A stretch of 64,000 nt of DNA from an uncultured bacterium (GCA_947383145.1 CANDCH010000005.1:46427-110426), one strand, 5' to 3'. Numbered from the stretch's first letter, positions 34,687 through 43,045 are shown. Notes: generated from the letters alone by a model not told the origin. Translations and numbers: made by a program.

Positions 34687-35409
34687 ATGCTGGAAAATCT
34701 TGCAAAGCTGTGGGGCCAGGTCCAGGACAACGTGGTGTTTCTGCTGGTGAGTCTGGCGGTGTTCGCGGGTATTTTTGTTGTGGCGCTGGCGCTGGAAAAG
34801 CTGTGGCTTAAGCCGGAGAAGCAGTCTCCCGCACGCCGGGCGGCCTATGTGGGCATCTTCTCCGCCATTGCCGCAGTGCTGATGTACATAGAGTTTCCCC
34901 TGCCCTTTGCCCCCGGCTTCTATGAACTGGATTTCAGCGAGATTCCGGTGCTCATCTGTTCCTTCTCCCTGGGCCCGGTGGCCGGGGTGGTGTGCGAGTT
35001 TTTGAAGGTGGTGCTGAAGCTGTTCCTCAAGGGCACCTCCACCGCCTTTGTGGGCGATTTGGCCAATTTTGTGGTGGGCTGTTCCCTCATTTTGCCCGCC
35101 ACGGTGGTGTACTTCGCCAAAAAGACCAAAACCGGCGCCATTATCGGCATGGGGACAGGCACCGCAGTCATGACTGTGTTCGGAAGCCTGTTCAACGCCG
35201 TCTATCTGATCCCAGCCTTCTCCGTGCTGTTCGATATGCCCCTTGACGCTATCATCGGCATGGGCGCCGATATCAACCCGGGCATCACCAGTGTGACCAC
35301 CCTGGTGCTCTTCGCGGTGGTGCCCTTTAACCTGTTGAAGGGCGTGGCGGACTCCGTTATTACATTTTTCCTCTATAAGCGGATTGAGCGGCTGCTGCGT
35401 ATGAAATAG
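34687..35409 (+). CDS. ribU: riboflavin ECF transporter S component
   Basis: A 240-residue membrane protein with about six helices; it captures riboflavin and docks with the shared ECF A/A'/T energy module encoded elsewhere. The family segment FYELDFSEIPVLICSFSLGP is present. ATG 34687 follows AGGAGGT. The FMN riboswitch upstream confirms the substrate class: high FMN shuts off riboflavin uptake. It is monocistronic, with a perfect terminator after it. Confidence 0.95.
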   Translation: MLENLAKLWGQVQDNVVFLLVSLAVFAGIFVVALALEKLWLKPEKQSPARRAAYVGIFSAIAAVLMYIEFPLPFAPGFYELDFSEIPVLICSFSLGPVAGVVCEFLKVVLKLFLKGTSTAFVGDLANFVVGCSLILPATVVYFAKKTKTGAIIGMGTGTAVMTVFGSLFNAVYLIPAFSVLFDMPLDAIIGMGADINPGITSVTTLVLFAVVPFNLLKGVADSVITFFLYKRIERLLRMK

Positions 35410-35450
35410 AAGGCGTTTGTGCAGCTTGCCGTAAAATTCTTTTTGACAGG

Positions 35451-35484
35451 AAGTCCCCCTCCGGCCGGAGGGGGACTTTTTTCA
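35451..35484 (+). terminator. terminator of ribU
   Basis: AAGTCCCCCTCCGG pairs with CCGGAGGGGGACTT, then TTTT. It also lies 3' of the convergent gene at 35482. Confidence 0.87.
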
Positions 35485-36351
35485 CAGGCCTCTGAGGAAG
35501 CTGTAAAGCAGGTGGAGCGGGAAGTACCCCAGCACAAAGCTGGCGAGGTTGGCAACGAGGGCGTAGCCGATACGCTGGTAACGGTCATGCTCCTTGAGGA
35601 GCAGTGCATAGGCCGCGGCCTCCACTACCCAGACGGCCAGCTCCGGGATCAGGATGGTGAGGAAGTAGTTGAGGAAGTGCCAGCCCGCCTCGGCCAGCAT
35701 GGACCCTACCGCCAGGTGGAGGCCGGTCTGAGTGGCGAGATTGGCGGCCAGGAACACCAGCCAGCTCCGCCGTTCCCGGAAGCCGAACAGCCAGAAGATC
35801 AGGCCCTCGACGGCCAGGGTGGGGACCAGGGTGGCCGCCAGCCGGGCCAGAAAGCGCAGGGGCGGGGGCGTGGCCTCCCGGACGGTATTGGCCTCCCAGT
35901 CGTAGACGATATTACCGACAAAATCCCGTGTGTAGGGGACCTCCGCGGCCTGGGCCTGATCCGCCGTGGCGGCGGCGACGCGGAAGGTCTCGGGCAGGCC
36001 GATGTAGGAGAAGCGCCAGGCTCCGTTTTCTCCGGGGCGCACATCGCCGAACACGGGCGCGCGCCTCGCCAGCCCGGTGGTGTAGGCCAGCACCCAGCCG
36101 TCCCCCTCCAGAGAGCGGAGACTGGCCAAAATGGCGGGGTTTCGCTCGCCGTTGGAGTTGGGATAGGGGCTGTCGGCGGGTTCACCCTCCGCCAGCAGGT
36201 CCAGGTAGAGCTCCCCCTCCGGGGCGTTGACCACGGTGATGGTGACCTCCGGCTTGGGGCCGATGTCGGCGAAGGCGGTGGGGATCAGGCAGGACAGGCA
36301 CAGCAGCAGGGCAGGGAACATGCAGGCAAGAGATAGAGCGTTTCGTTTCAT
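35482..36351 (-). CDS. membrane protein with exported N-terminal domain, unknown function
   Basis: A 289-residue protein. A signal peptide ends at about residue 28 (PTAFA), then a mature domain beginning DIGPKPEVTITV, a start I have seen in uncharacterised clostridial proteins. The extracellular beta-rich part (about 30-165) is followed by about four transmembrane helices (170-285). No catalytic motif is visible. It has a Shine-Dalgarno (GGAGG) before ATG 36351 and its 3' end meets the ribU terminator. Role unknown. Confidence 0.7.
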   Translation of the reverse strand: MKRNALSLACMFPALLLCLSCLIPTAFADIGPKPEVTITVVNAPEGELYLDLLAEGEPADSPYPNSNGERNPAILASLRSLEGDGWVLAYTTGLARRAPVFGDVRPGENGAWRFSYIGLPETFRVAAATADQAQAAEVPYTRDFVGNIVYDWEANTVREATPPPLRFLARLAATLVPTLAVEGLIFWLFGFRERRSWLVFLAANLATQTGLHLAVGSMLAEAGWHFLNYFLTILIPELAVWVVEAAAYALLLKEHDRYQRIGYALVANLASFVLGYFPLHLLYSFLRGL

Positions 36352-36493
36352 TTTAACCTCCTTTTCCGTATAAGTTCCATTCTCCGCGGGGGTGCAAGGG
36401 TCCTAGAGGAATAGTTTACCATATTAAAGAGACAAAAACAATAGGAGCGAACAGGAAATGGAAGGAAGTTTCGGTCAAATTTTACAAATTTCG

Positions 36494-36522
36494 TAGACAA
36501 AAGCGGCGGTCCGTGTTAAAAT
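36494..36522 (+). promoter_or_regulatory. promoter of HAD-MFS operon
   Basis: TAGACA (36494-36499), 17 bases, TAAAAT (36517-36522). Confidence 0.65.
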
Positions 36523-36579
36523 AAATTTCATACCGGCGGCAGAAAAAATGCTTTTCCGCCGGAGGCAGGGGGGAGTCAA

Positions 36580-37425
36580 ATGGCGCGGCTGGGGGACAAG
36601 GAGCTGTTCCTTCTGGACATGGACGGCACCATCTATTTGGACCGGGACCTGTTTCCCTGGACCATCCCCTTTCTGGAGGCGGTGCGGGCAGCGGGCTGCC
36701 GGTACCGCTTTCTCACCAACAACTCGTCCAAGTCAGGGGAGGACTACGTCAATAAGCTGGCGGGAATGGGCATCTCCGCGGTCCGGGAGGAGTTCGTCAC
36801 TTCGGTGGACGCGCTGATTGCCGATCTGCTGTCCCGCCCGCCCTACAGGCTGTGCTACGTGTTCGGCACAAGAAGCTTCCGGAATCAGCTTCGGGCGGCG
36901 GGCGTCCCAGTGACGGACCGCCGGGAGGACGGGGTGGACTGCCTGGTGATCGGGTTTGACACGGAGCTGTCCTTTCAGAAGCTGGAGGACGCCTGCATCC
37001 TGTTGAACCGGGGGGTGGATTTCATCGCCGCCAACCCAGACTGGGTGTGCCCCACCTGGTACGGCTCAGTGCCCGACTGCGGCAGCGTGTGCGAGATGCT
37101 GTACCGGGCCACCGGGCGCAGGCCCAGGGTCGCCGGCAAGCCTCAGCCCGCCATGGCGGAGCTGGCCATGGCCCAGACGGGGACGCCGCCTGAAAAAACG
37201 GTGATGGTGGGGGACCGGCTGTACACCGACATTGCCGCCGGGGCCAACGCCGGGATTGACACCGCCTTCGTGCTGTCCGGCGAGGGGACCCTGGCGGATC
37301 TGGAGGCCAGTTCGGTGAAGCCCACCTGGATATTTGAAAGCCTTGCCGCCCTCCATGCGGCGTGGGAGGGGGAGCGGAGGCGGCGGCGCAGGCCAAAACG
37401 AGGAGAAAAGAGCGTGGAGAGATGA
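36580..37425 (+). CDS. HAD-IIA family sugar-phosphate phosphatase (NagD-like)
   Basis: A 281-residue haloacid-dehalogenase phosphatase of the NagD/AraL branch. Motif I is LFLLDMDGTIYLD (nucleophile Asp and the +2 Asp), motif II is FLTNNSSKS, motif III Lys lies in VAGKPQPAM and motif IV is VMVGDRLYTDI. The basic C-terminal tail (RRRRRPKRGEK) is unusual. ATG 36580 has GGGGGGAG upstream. It overlaps the MFS gene (ATGA), suggesting hydrolysis of a sugar phosphate tied to the transported solute. Confidence 0.9.
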   Translation: MARLGDKELFLLDMDGTIYLDRDLFPWTIPFLEAVRAAGCRYRFLTNNSSKSGEDYVNKLAGMGISAVREEFVTSVDALIADLLSRPPYRLCYVFGTRSFRNQLRAAGVPVTDRREDGVDCLVIGFDTELSFQKLEDACILLNRGVDFIAANPDWVCPTWYGSVPDCGSVCEMLYRATGRRPRVAGKPQPAMAELAMAQTGTPPEKTVMVGDRLYTDIAAGANAGIDTAFVLSGEGTLADLEASSVKPTWIFESLAALHAAWEGERRRRRRPKRGEKSVER

Positions 37426-38765
37426 ACGAGCTGAAGCTGAACAACAGGCGCACGATTTTGGTGGGGCTGGCCTTTTTGTCCATCTGCTCCTTCTGGCAGA
37501 TGTACGACAATCTGGTGCCCCTCATCCTCAAGGGCACCTTCCACATGGACGAATCTCTCACCGGAGCCATTATGGCGGCGGACAATATCCTGGCCCTGTT
37601 CCTGCTTCCCCTTTTCGGGGGGCTGTCCGACCGCACCAATACCAGGCTGGGCCGCCGCACTCCCTACGTCCTGGCGGGCACCGCGGCGGCGGTGCTGCTG
37701 ATGAATCTGCTTCCCATACTGGACAACAGCTATTTTGTGGAGGCCGCGCCCTTTAAGCTGGCGAGCTTTGTCATTGCCCTGGGGCTGCTGCTCATCGCCA
37801 TGGGAACCTACCGGTCTCCCGCTGTGGCCCTCATGCCGGACGTCACGCCCAAGCCCCTGCGCTCCAAGGCTAACGCCATCATCAATCTGATGGGGGCGGT
37901 GGGCGGCGTGCTCTACCTGGGGGTGAGCGTGGCCCTGTATCCCGCGGAGGTGACCCGGGGGCAGGTCCATGTGAACTACCAGCCGCTGTTTCTTGTGGTG
38001 TCGCTCATCATGCTCGCCTCGGTGGCGGTGCTGCTGCTCACCATCCGGGAGCCCAGGCTGTCGGAGGAGAACCGGGCGCTGGAGAGAAAGCACCCAGAGT
38101 GGAACCTGGCTGAGGACGACGGCAGCGGCGGCGAGGTGCTGCCCGGCCCAGTGAAAAAGAGCCTGGGCTTTCTTCTGGCCTCCATCGCCCTGTGGTTCGC
38201 GGGGTATAACGGCGTCACCACCTGGTTTTCCGTCTATGTGGACCAGGTGATGGGGGCGGGCATCGGCAGTACCAACAGCTGCCTCATGGTGGCGACTGTG
38301 GGCGCCATTGTGTCCTACATTCCCATCGGCGCGCTGGCGTCCAGATTTGGTCGCAGGCGCACCATTCAAGCGGGGATCATTCTGCTGGCGTGCTGTTTCT
38401 CCGCGGGATTCCTCATGACCCGCGCCGCCCGCTCCATCACCGCTCCCATGTATGTGGTGTTTGCCCTGGTGGGGCTGGCCTGGGCGGCGATCAACGTCAA
38501 CTCCCTGCCTATGGTGGTGGAGATGTGCAGAGGCTCCGACGTGGGAAAGTTCACCGGCTACTACTATACCGCCTCTATGGCGGCTCAGGTTATCACCCCA
38601 GTGCTGGCGGGTACGCTCATGAAGGAGATCAGCTATCAGATTCTGTTTCCCTATGCCGCGTGCTTTGTGGCAATGAGCTTTGTCACCATGCTGTTTGTCC
38701 GCCACGGCGACAGCAGGGCGGAGGCCAAAACGGGTCTGGACGCCTTTGAGGACATGGACCGCTAG
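37422..38765 (+). CDS. MFS transporter, GPH/SLC45-like
   Basis: A 447-residue carrier with 12 predicted helices. The loop 2-3 signature FGGLSDRTNTRLGRRTPYV and the IGALASRFGRRRTIQ repeat in the second half match glycoside-pentoside-hexuronide/sucrose-type symporters. Translation starts at ATG 37422, overlapping the HAD stop. The substrate is probably a sugar or glycoside but is not determined. An R2 hairpin abuts its stop codon. Confidence 0.87.
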   Translation: MNELKLNNRRTILVGLAFLSICSFWQMYDNLVPLILKGTFHMDESLTGAIMAADNILALFLLPLFGGLSDRTNTRLGRRTPYVLAGTAAAVLLMNLLPILDNSYFVEAAPFKLASFVIALGLLLIAMGTYRSPAVALMPDVTPKPLRSKANAIINLMGAVGGVLYLGVSVALYPAEVTRGQVHVNYQPLFLVVSLIMLASVAVLLLTIREPRLSEENRALERKHPEWNLAEDDGSGGEVLPGPVKKSLGFLLASIALWFAGYNGVTTWFSVYVDQVMGAGIGSTNSCLMVATVGAIVSYIPIGALASRFGRRRTIQAGIILLACCFSAGFLMTRAARSITAPMYVVFALVGLAWAAINVNSLPMVVEMCRGSDVGKFTGYYYTASMAAQVITPVLAGTLMKEISYQILFPYAACFVAMSFVTMLFVRHGDSRAEAKTGLDAFEDMDR

Positions 38766-38806
38766 TTCTTTTTCTTGAGAGAAAAACGAAAAAGAGCTTA
38801 AGACCG
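38765..38806 (-). repeat. R2 A/T-rich hairpin repeat, copy 2 (after MFS gene)
   Basis: TTTTTCT-TGAG-AGAAAAA stem-loop at 38769-38786, followed by CGAAAAAGAGCTTAAG. On the minus strand it reads CTTAAGCTCTTTTTCG then the hairpin, the same order as the forward copy at 51708. Confidence 0.55.
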
Positions 38807-38868
38807 TTACCTTCACAATCAAGAAAAAGCGTAAGCCATGGTCAAAATGGAACAGGGGGCGGAAATTC

Positions 38869-39696
38869 ATGAAAACGGCCGCAAAAATCGGCTTAGGATT
38901 CCTGGGGGCGGCCGGGGCCTGGACGCTGTTGCTGAGGCCCCGGCGGAATCAGCCCGGGTGGGAGCGGCTGGAGGGAGTGCGTTTTGCCCACCGGGGTCTC
39001 CATGACCCGGCGCAGGGAATCCCGGAGAACTCCCTGACGGCCTTCCGGCGGGCGGTGGAGCGGGGCTTTGGCGCGGAGCTGGACGTCCATCTCATGGCGG
39101 ACGGAGAGCTGGCGGTGGTCCATGACAGCGACCTCACCAGGGTGTGCGGCAAAAAAGCGGTTGTTGAGGACCTTACGGCGGGGGAACTGAGAAATTATCC
39201 GCTTCTGGGAACGGGGGAGGCCATCCCGTTGTTCCGGGAGGTGCTGGCTCTGTTTGAGGGCAGGACGCCTCTGGTCATTGAACTCAAGGTGGAGCGGAGC
39301 AACGCCAACGCCCTCACCGACGCGGTGATGACGGCGCTGGAGGGCTGGAACGGGACATATTGCGTGGAGTCGTTCCACCCCGCGGCCCTGATGCGCTTGA
39401 AGGAGCGGTATCCCTGGGTGCTCCGGGGCCAGCTGAGCCAGAATTTTATGAGGGGCAGCCAGACGGGCAATCTGTCCCTTCCCGCCCGGTTTGTGCTGGC
39501 CAACCTGCTCACCACCGCGTTTACCAGACCGGATTTTATCGCCTATCACTGGAAGGACCGGGGGAACCTGAGCCTGCGGTGGATGCGGGCGCTGTACGGC
39601 GTCCACGAGATGGGCTGGACCGTCCGTGACCGGGACACGATGGAGACCCTGGACCGGGAGGGGGCCGCCTCAATTTTCGAGGGATTTTTGCCGTAA
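38869..39696 (+). CDS. glycerophosphodiester phosphodiesterase, membrane-anchored
   Basis: A 275-residue enzyme that splits glycerophosphodiesters to glycerol-3-phosphate and alcohol. A short N-terminal anchor (KTAAKIGLGFLGAAGAWTLL) precedes the TIM barrel, with catalytic His in RFAHRGLHD, metal ligands in ENSLTAF and GAELDVHL, second His in VVHDSDL and ELKVE. The family may use lipid head-group debris outside the cell or at the inner face. ATG 38869 is used; upstream DNA is not coding. Confidence 0.92.
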   Translation: MKTAAKIGLGFLGAAGAWTLLLRPRRNQPGWERLEGVRFAHRGLHDPAQGIPENSLTAFRRAVERGFGAELDVHLMADGELAVVHDSDLTRVCGKKAVVEDLTAGELRNYPLLGTGEAIPLFREVLALFEGRTPLVIELKVERSNANALTDAVMTALEGWNGTYCVESFHPAALMRLKERYPWVLRGQLSQNFMRGSQTGNLSLPARFVLANLLTTAFTRPDFIAYHWKDRGNLSLRWMRALYGVHEMGWTVRDRDTMETLDREGAASIFEGFLP

Positions 39697-39711
39697 TCAA
39701 ATTGATTTTAC

Positions 39712-39745
39712 AAACCGCCGGGGCCGGTTTCGTCCCGGCGGTTTT
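39712..39745 (+). terminator. terminator of GDPD gene
   Basis: AAACCGCCGGG / CCCGGCGGTTT stem followed by T; the A-run side makes it usable in both directions. Confidence 0.82.
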
Positions 39746-39759
39746 GCGTATAGTCAACG

Positions 39760-39848
39760 CCCGACGGCGCATAAAATGCGCTGTGCGCCGCCTATAGTCT
39801 ACCGCATGGCCGCTTTGCGGTCCATGCGGCGATAAGAAACCCGTCGGG
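39760..39848. repeat. highly structured palindromic element upstream of feoA
   Basis: A closing stem CCCGACGG (39760-39767) / CCGTCGGG (39841-39848) encloses GGCGCA/TGCGCC (or GCGCA-TAAAA-TGCGC) and a perfect nested hairpin CCGCATGG-CCGC-TTT-GCGG-T-CCATGCGG (39802-39829). It lies after the GDPD terminator and before the feo promoter, so it is not part of either mRNA in the simple view. Perhaps a miniature palindromic repeat. Confidence 0.55.
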
Positions 39849-39881
39849 AAGTGACGCGCCAAAGAAAGATGAAATTCCTTG

Positions 39882-39910
39882 TTGACAAAGCTGGTTAGCT
39901 GTGGTAAACT
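39882..39910 (+). promoter_or_regulatory. promoter of the feo operon
   Basis: TTGACA (39882-39887), 17 bases, TAAACT (39905-39910). An imperfect GTTAG-N6-TAAAC palindrome covers the spacer and -10 (39894-39909). Confidence 0.82.
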
Positions 39911-39925
39911 ACAAGCGCTGAGTGT

Positions 39926-39941
39926 GTTAGCGCCATCTAAC
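39926..39941 (+). promoter_or_regulatory. feo operator 1 (GTTAG-N6-CTAAC)
   Basis: GTTAGCGCCATCTAAC, centred about 17 bases after the predicted transcription start. The half-site resembles the DtxR/IdeR/MntR class of iron or manganese repressors (TTAGG..CCTAA-type). A second copy with the same spacing precedes feoB. Confidence 0.55.
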
Positions 39942-39983
39942 TCATGGAGCGCTGAACAAAAACGTTGGAAAGGAGGGGAGAAG

Positions 39984-40220
39984 ATGAAGACGTTGAAGGA
40001 TGTGAGGGTGGGAGAGACCGCCGTTGTCCGCCGTCTCTATGGAGAGGGGGCGATAAAGCGCCGCATCATGGACATGGGCATCACCAAGGGTGTGGAGATC
40101 TATGTGCGTAAGCTGGCTCCGCTGGGCGACCCCATGGAGCTGACGGTGCGGGGCTATGAGCTGAGCCTGCGCAAGGCGGACGCGGAGATGATTGAAATAG
40201 AAGCGCCCGAGCCGTCGTGA
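39984..40220 (+). CDS. feoA: ferrous iron transport protein A
   Basis: A 78-residue SH3-like protein that assists FeoB: LKDVRVGETAVVRRLYGEG, RRIMDMGITKGVEI and LTVRGYELSLRKADAEMI are the family blocks. ATG 39984 has GGAGGGGAG upstream. The last codons and stop lie inside the R1 repeat (copy C), so the EAPEPS tail is encoded by repeat sequence. It is the first gene of feoA-feoB-Cys-rich protein. Confidence 0.93.
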   Translation: MKTLKDVRVGETAVVRRLYGEGAIKRRIMDMGITKGVEIYVRKLAPLGDPMELTVRGYELSLRKADAEMIEIEAPEPS

Positions 40221-40382
40221 GCAGCGGGCTAAGGCTGGAGCGGAGCGAATTGGACGAAGCGCCGGAGGCGGCGCAGGACAATTTGCGGAGTCGGAGGACT
40301 TAGACCCGCGTCGCGAACAGGCGAGGCGTGACAAGCAAGAAGCGCCCGAGCCGTCGTGAGCAGCGGGCTAAGGCTGGAGCGG
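40199..40382 (+). repeat. R1 repeat copy C with 45-bp tandem duplication
   Basis: The 45 bases 40199-40243 (starting AGAAGCGCCCGAGCCGTCGT) recur exactly at 40338-40382. The first unit is a full R1: GCCGTCGTGAGCAGCGGGCT, GGAGCGGAGCGAA, AGTCGGAGGA and the end CGCGAACAGGCGAGGCGTGA (40331). The second is truncated. The duplication includes the end of the feoA reading frame. It fills the feoA-feoB gap. Confidence 0.85.
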
Positions 40383-40427
40383 GCGCAAAGCTGCGCCTCA
40401 GGACCCGGACAATTTTTGTACCCATAA

Positions 40428-40443
40428 GTTAGCTTTTGCTAAC
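40428..40443 (+). promoter_or_regulatory. feo operator 2 / hairpin before feoB (GTTAG-N6-CTAAC)
   Basis: GTTAGCTTTTGCTAAC, extended to AGTTAGC-TTTT-GCTAACT as a perfect 7-bp stem. It has the same half-sites and spacing as the operator in the feoA leader. It could bind the same metal repressor or act as an RNA hairpin just before the feoB ribosome-binding site. Confidence 0.55.
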
Positions 40444-40457
40444 TCAGAAAGGCTGTG

Positions 40458-42827
40458 ATGATGATGGAGATTAAGATCGCCCTGGCGGGCAACCCCAACT
40501 GCGGCAAAACCACGCTGTTCAACGCCCTCACGGGCTCCAACCAGTACGTGGGCAACTGGCCCGGCGTCACGGTGGAGAAAAAGGAGGGCAGGCTGAAAAA
40601 CCACCCGGACGTGATTGTTCAGGATCTGCCCGGCATTTACTCCCTGTCGCCCTATACCATGGAGGAGGTGGTGACCCGGAACTACCTGGTCAAGGAGCAG
40701 CCCGACGCCATTCTGAACATCGTGGACGGCACCAACATTGAGCGCAACCTCTACCTCACCACCCAGCTCATTGAGCTGGGCCTTCCGGTGGTGGTGGCGG
40801 TGAACATGATTGATCTGGTGCGGAAAAACGGCGACAAGATTGATCTGGAGCGGCTGGGGAAAGCCTTGGGGTGCCAGGTGGTGGAGATATCCGCCCTAAA
40901 AAACGAGGGCGGGCTGGCCGCCGCGGAACAGGCCGCCGCCCTGGCCCAGGCCCGCAAGGCGGGGGTGCTTCCCCACGTGTTCACCGGCAGTGTGGAGCAC
41001 GCCCTGGCCCACATTGAGGAGTCTATCCAGGACAGGGTGGATCCCCAGCACCTGCGGTGGTATTCCATCAAGGTGTTTGAGCGGGACGTGAAGGTGCTGG
41101 AGGAGCTGGGGGTGGACGGCGAACTCCGCGCCCACCTGGAGGAGCACATCGCCGAATGCGAACGGGAGCTGGACGACGACGCGGAATCCATCATCACCAA
41201 CCAGCGGTACGACTACATAGGCGGCGTGGTGACCAGGGCGGTGGTGAAGAACGCGGCCAAAAACGCCGCGACCCTCTCAGATAAGATCGATCAGGTGGTC
41301 ACCAGCCGGGTGCTGGCCCTGCCCATCTTCGTGGCCGTCATGTTTCTTATCTACGCCATCGCCATGGGACCCTGGCCCGTCTCCGTGGGGGCGCGGCTCA
41401 CCGACTGGGCCAACGACGGCCTGTTCGGCGACGGCTGGTTTATCCCCTTCACCGCCGACCAGGAGGGCTGGGACGAGGCGTCCGGCGCTTATGAGGAGGC
41501 GGAGGCCGTCATCGCCGCCTACGAGGCGGGGGAGCGCGAGGCCTATCTCTATGACGCGGACGACAGCGAGGTGATCACGCTGGTGGCCACGGAGGAAGCC
41601 TACCGCGCCGCCCTGGCGGTGGAAGAGCCGGACCCCTATGCCTACGGCGCGTGGGTGCCCGGCCTGCCGGTGCTCATTGAGGGCGCCCTGGACGCGGTAA
41701 ACTGCAATGACGTGGTGAAGTCCCTGGTGATGGACGGCATTGTGGGCGGCGTGGGCGGCGTGCTGGGCTTCGTACCCCAGCTGATGGTGCTGTTTTTGCT
41801 GCTGGCTGTGGTGGAGGACGTGGGCTATATGGCCCGGGTGGCCTTCATCATGGACCGGCTGTTCCGCCGGTTTGGGCTGTCCGGCAAGTCCTTCATTCCC
41901 ATGCTGGTGGCCACCGGCTGCGGCGTGCCCGGCGTTATGGCCTCCCGCACCATCGATCAGGACCGGGACCGCAAAATGACCATCATGACCACCTGCTTCA
42001 TCCCGTGCAGCGCGAAAATGCCCATTGTGGGCCTGTTTGCCGGGGCGCTGTTCGGCAAGTCGGTGTGGGTGGCGGTGTCCGCCTACTTCATCGGCGTGGG
42101 GGCGGTGGTGGTGTCCGGGCTGATGCTGAAAAAATTCAAGGCATTTTCCGGCGAGCCCGCTCCCTTCGTCATGGAGCTGCCCCCTTACCACGCTCCCTCC
42201 GCCTCCAACGTGTTCCGGGCCACCTGGGACCGGGGCTGGTCCTTCATCAAGCGGGCGGGGACGGTGATCCTCCTGTCCACTGTGGCGCTGTGGTTCCTCC
42301 AGAGCTTCGGCTTTGAGGGGGGTTCCTTCGGGTTGGTGTCCGACAGCGACTTCTCCCTGCTGGCCACCGTGGGCCGCATGGTGGCCGTGGTGTTTATACC
42401 GCTGGGCTTCGGCTCCTGGCAGGCGGCGGTGTCCACCCTCACCGGCCTCATCGCCAAGGAGGAAGTGGTGGCAACCATGAGCGTGCTGTATCCGGGCAAT
42501 CTATACGCCAACGTCAGCGGGGCCTTCACCGGCGCGGCGGCCTATTCCTTCATGATCTTCAACCTGCTGTGCGCCCCCTGCTTCGCCGCCATCGGGGCCA
42601 TCAAGCGGGAGATGAACAGCTCCAAGTGGACCTGGGCGGCCATCGGATACATGTGCGGCTTCGCCTATGCGGTCTCCCTCATTGTGTACCAGCTGGGCGG
42701 TCTGCTGACGGGGGCGGTGGGCCCCAATCCCTTCACCGCCGCGGCGCTGGCGCTGCTGGCGGGGCTGCTGTACCTGCTGTTTCGGCCCGCCCCCGGGCGT
42801 GTCCCCGCCGGGACAGGGAGGGCGTGA
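40458..42827 (+). CDS. feoB: ferrous iron transport protein B
   Basis: A 789-residue GTPase-coupled Fe(II) importer. The N-terminal G domain shows GNPNCGKTTLFN (G1), DLPGIYSLSP (G3) and NMID (G4); the membrane domain has the two Gate regions (GVPGVMASRTI, FIPCSAKMP). A strongly acidic loop (about 340-415, QEGWDEASGAYEEAEAV onward) interrupts the first helices. Three adjacent ATG codons follow GTG 40455; AAAGG favours the first or second. It is the second gene of the feo operon. Confidence 0.97.
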   Translation: MMMEIKIALAGNPNCGKTTLFNALTGSNQYVGNWPGVTVEKKEGRLKNHPDVIVQDLPGIYSLSPYTMEEVVTRNYLVKEQPDAILNIVDGTNIERNLYLTTQLIELGLPVVVAVNMIDLVRKNGDKIDLERLGKALGCQVVEISALKNEGGLAAAEQAAALAQARKAGVLPHVFTGSVEHALAHIEESIQDRVDPQHLRWYSIKVFERDVKVLEELGVDGELRAHLEEHIAECERELDDDAESIITNQRYDYIGGVVTRAVVKNAAKNAATLSDKIDQVVTSRVLALPIFVAVMFLIYAIAMGPWPVSVGARLTDWANDGLFGDGWFIPFTADQEGWDEASGAYEEAEAVIAAYEAGEREAYLYDADDSEVITLVATEEAYRAALAVEEPDPYAYGAWVPGLPVLIEGALDAVNCNDVVKSLVMDGIVGGVGGVLGFVPQLMVLFLLLAVVEDVGYMARVAFIMDRLFRRFGLSGKSFIPMLVATGCGVPGVMASRTIDQDRDRKMTIMTTCFIPCSAKMPIVGLFAGALFGKSVWVAVSAYFIGVGAVVVSGLMLKKFKAFSGEPAPFVMELPPYHAPSASNVFRATWDRGWSFIKRAGTVILLSTVALWFLQSFGFEGGSFGLVSDSDFSLLATVGRMVAVVFIPLGFGSWQAAVSTLTGLIAKEEVVATMSVLYPGNLYANVSGAFTGAAAYSFMIFNLLCAPCFAAIGAIKREMNSSKWTWAAIGYMCGFAYAVSLIVYQLGGLLTGAVGPNPFTAAALALLAGLLYLLFRPAPGRVPAGTGRA

Positions 42828-42830
42828 GCC

Positions 42831-43004
42831 ATGGCGGCCTTTCTGGCGGAGAACGGCGGCACTATTCTGGTGCTGGCCGTGGTAGCGGTTCTTGTGGGCG
42901 GGGTTATCCTGTCCCTGCGGCGGGACAGGCGGGCAGGAAAGAGCGGCTGCGGGTGCGGCTGTGACGGCTGCCCGTCAAAGGGTATCTGCCACCCAGAGAA
43001 ATGA
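42831..43004 (+). CDS. FeoB-associated Cys-rich membrane protein (57 aa)
   Basis: A short gene directly after feoB (3-base gap). It encodes one hydrophobic helix (about 11-29, TILVLAVVAVLVGGVIL) and a C-terminal Cys cluster SGCGCGCDGCPSKGICH. This layout is that of the FeoB_associated family, thought to help FeoB handle iron. It is too short for usual ORF cut-offs. The Cys motif and position make the call secure; its exact action is unknown. Confidence 0.88.
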   Translation: MAAFLAENGGTILVLAVVAVLVGGVILSLRRDRRAGKSGCGCGCDGCPSKGICHPEK

Positions 43005-43007
43005 GAG

Positions 43008-43039
43008 GGCCCCGGGAGCGGCGCTCCCGGGGCCTTTTT
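43008..43039 (+). terminator. terminator of the feo operon
   Basis: GGCCCCGGGAGC / GCTCCCGGGGCC stem, 3-base loop, TTTTT. Also lies just after the convergent GH13 gene. Confidence 0.9.
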
Positions 43040-43045
43040 GCCTGC

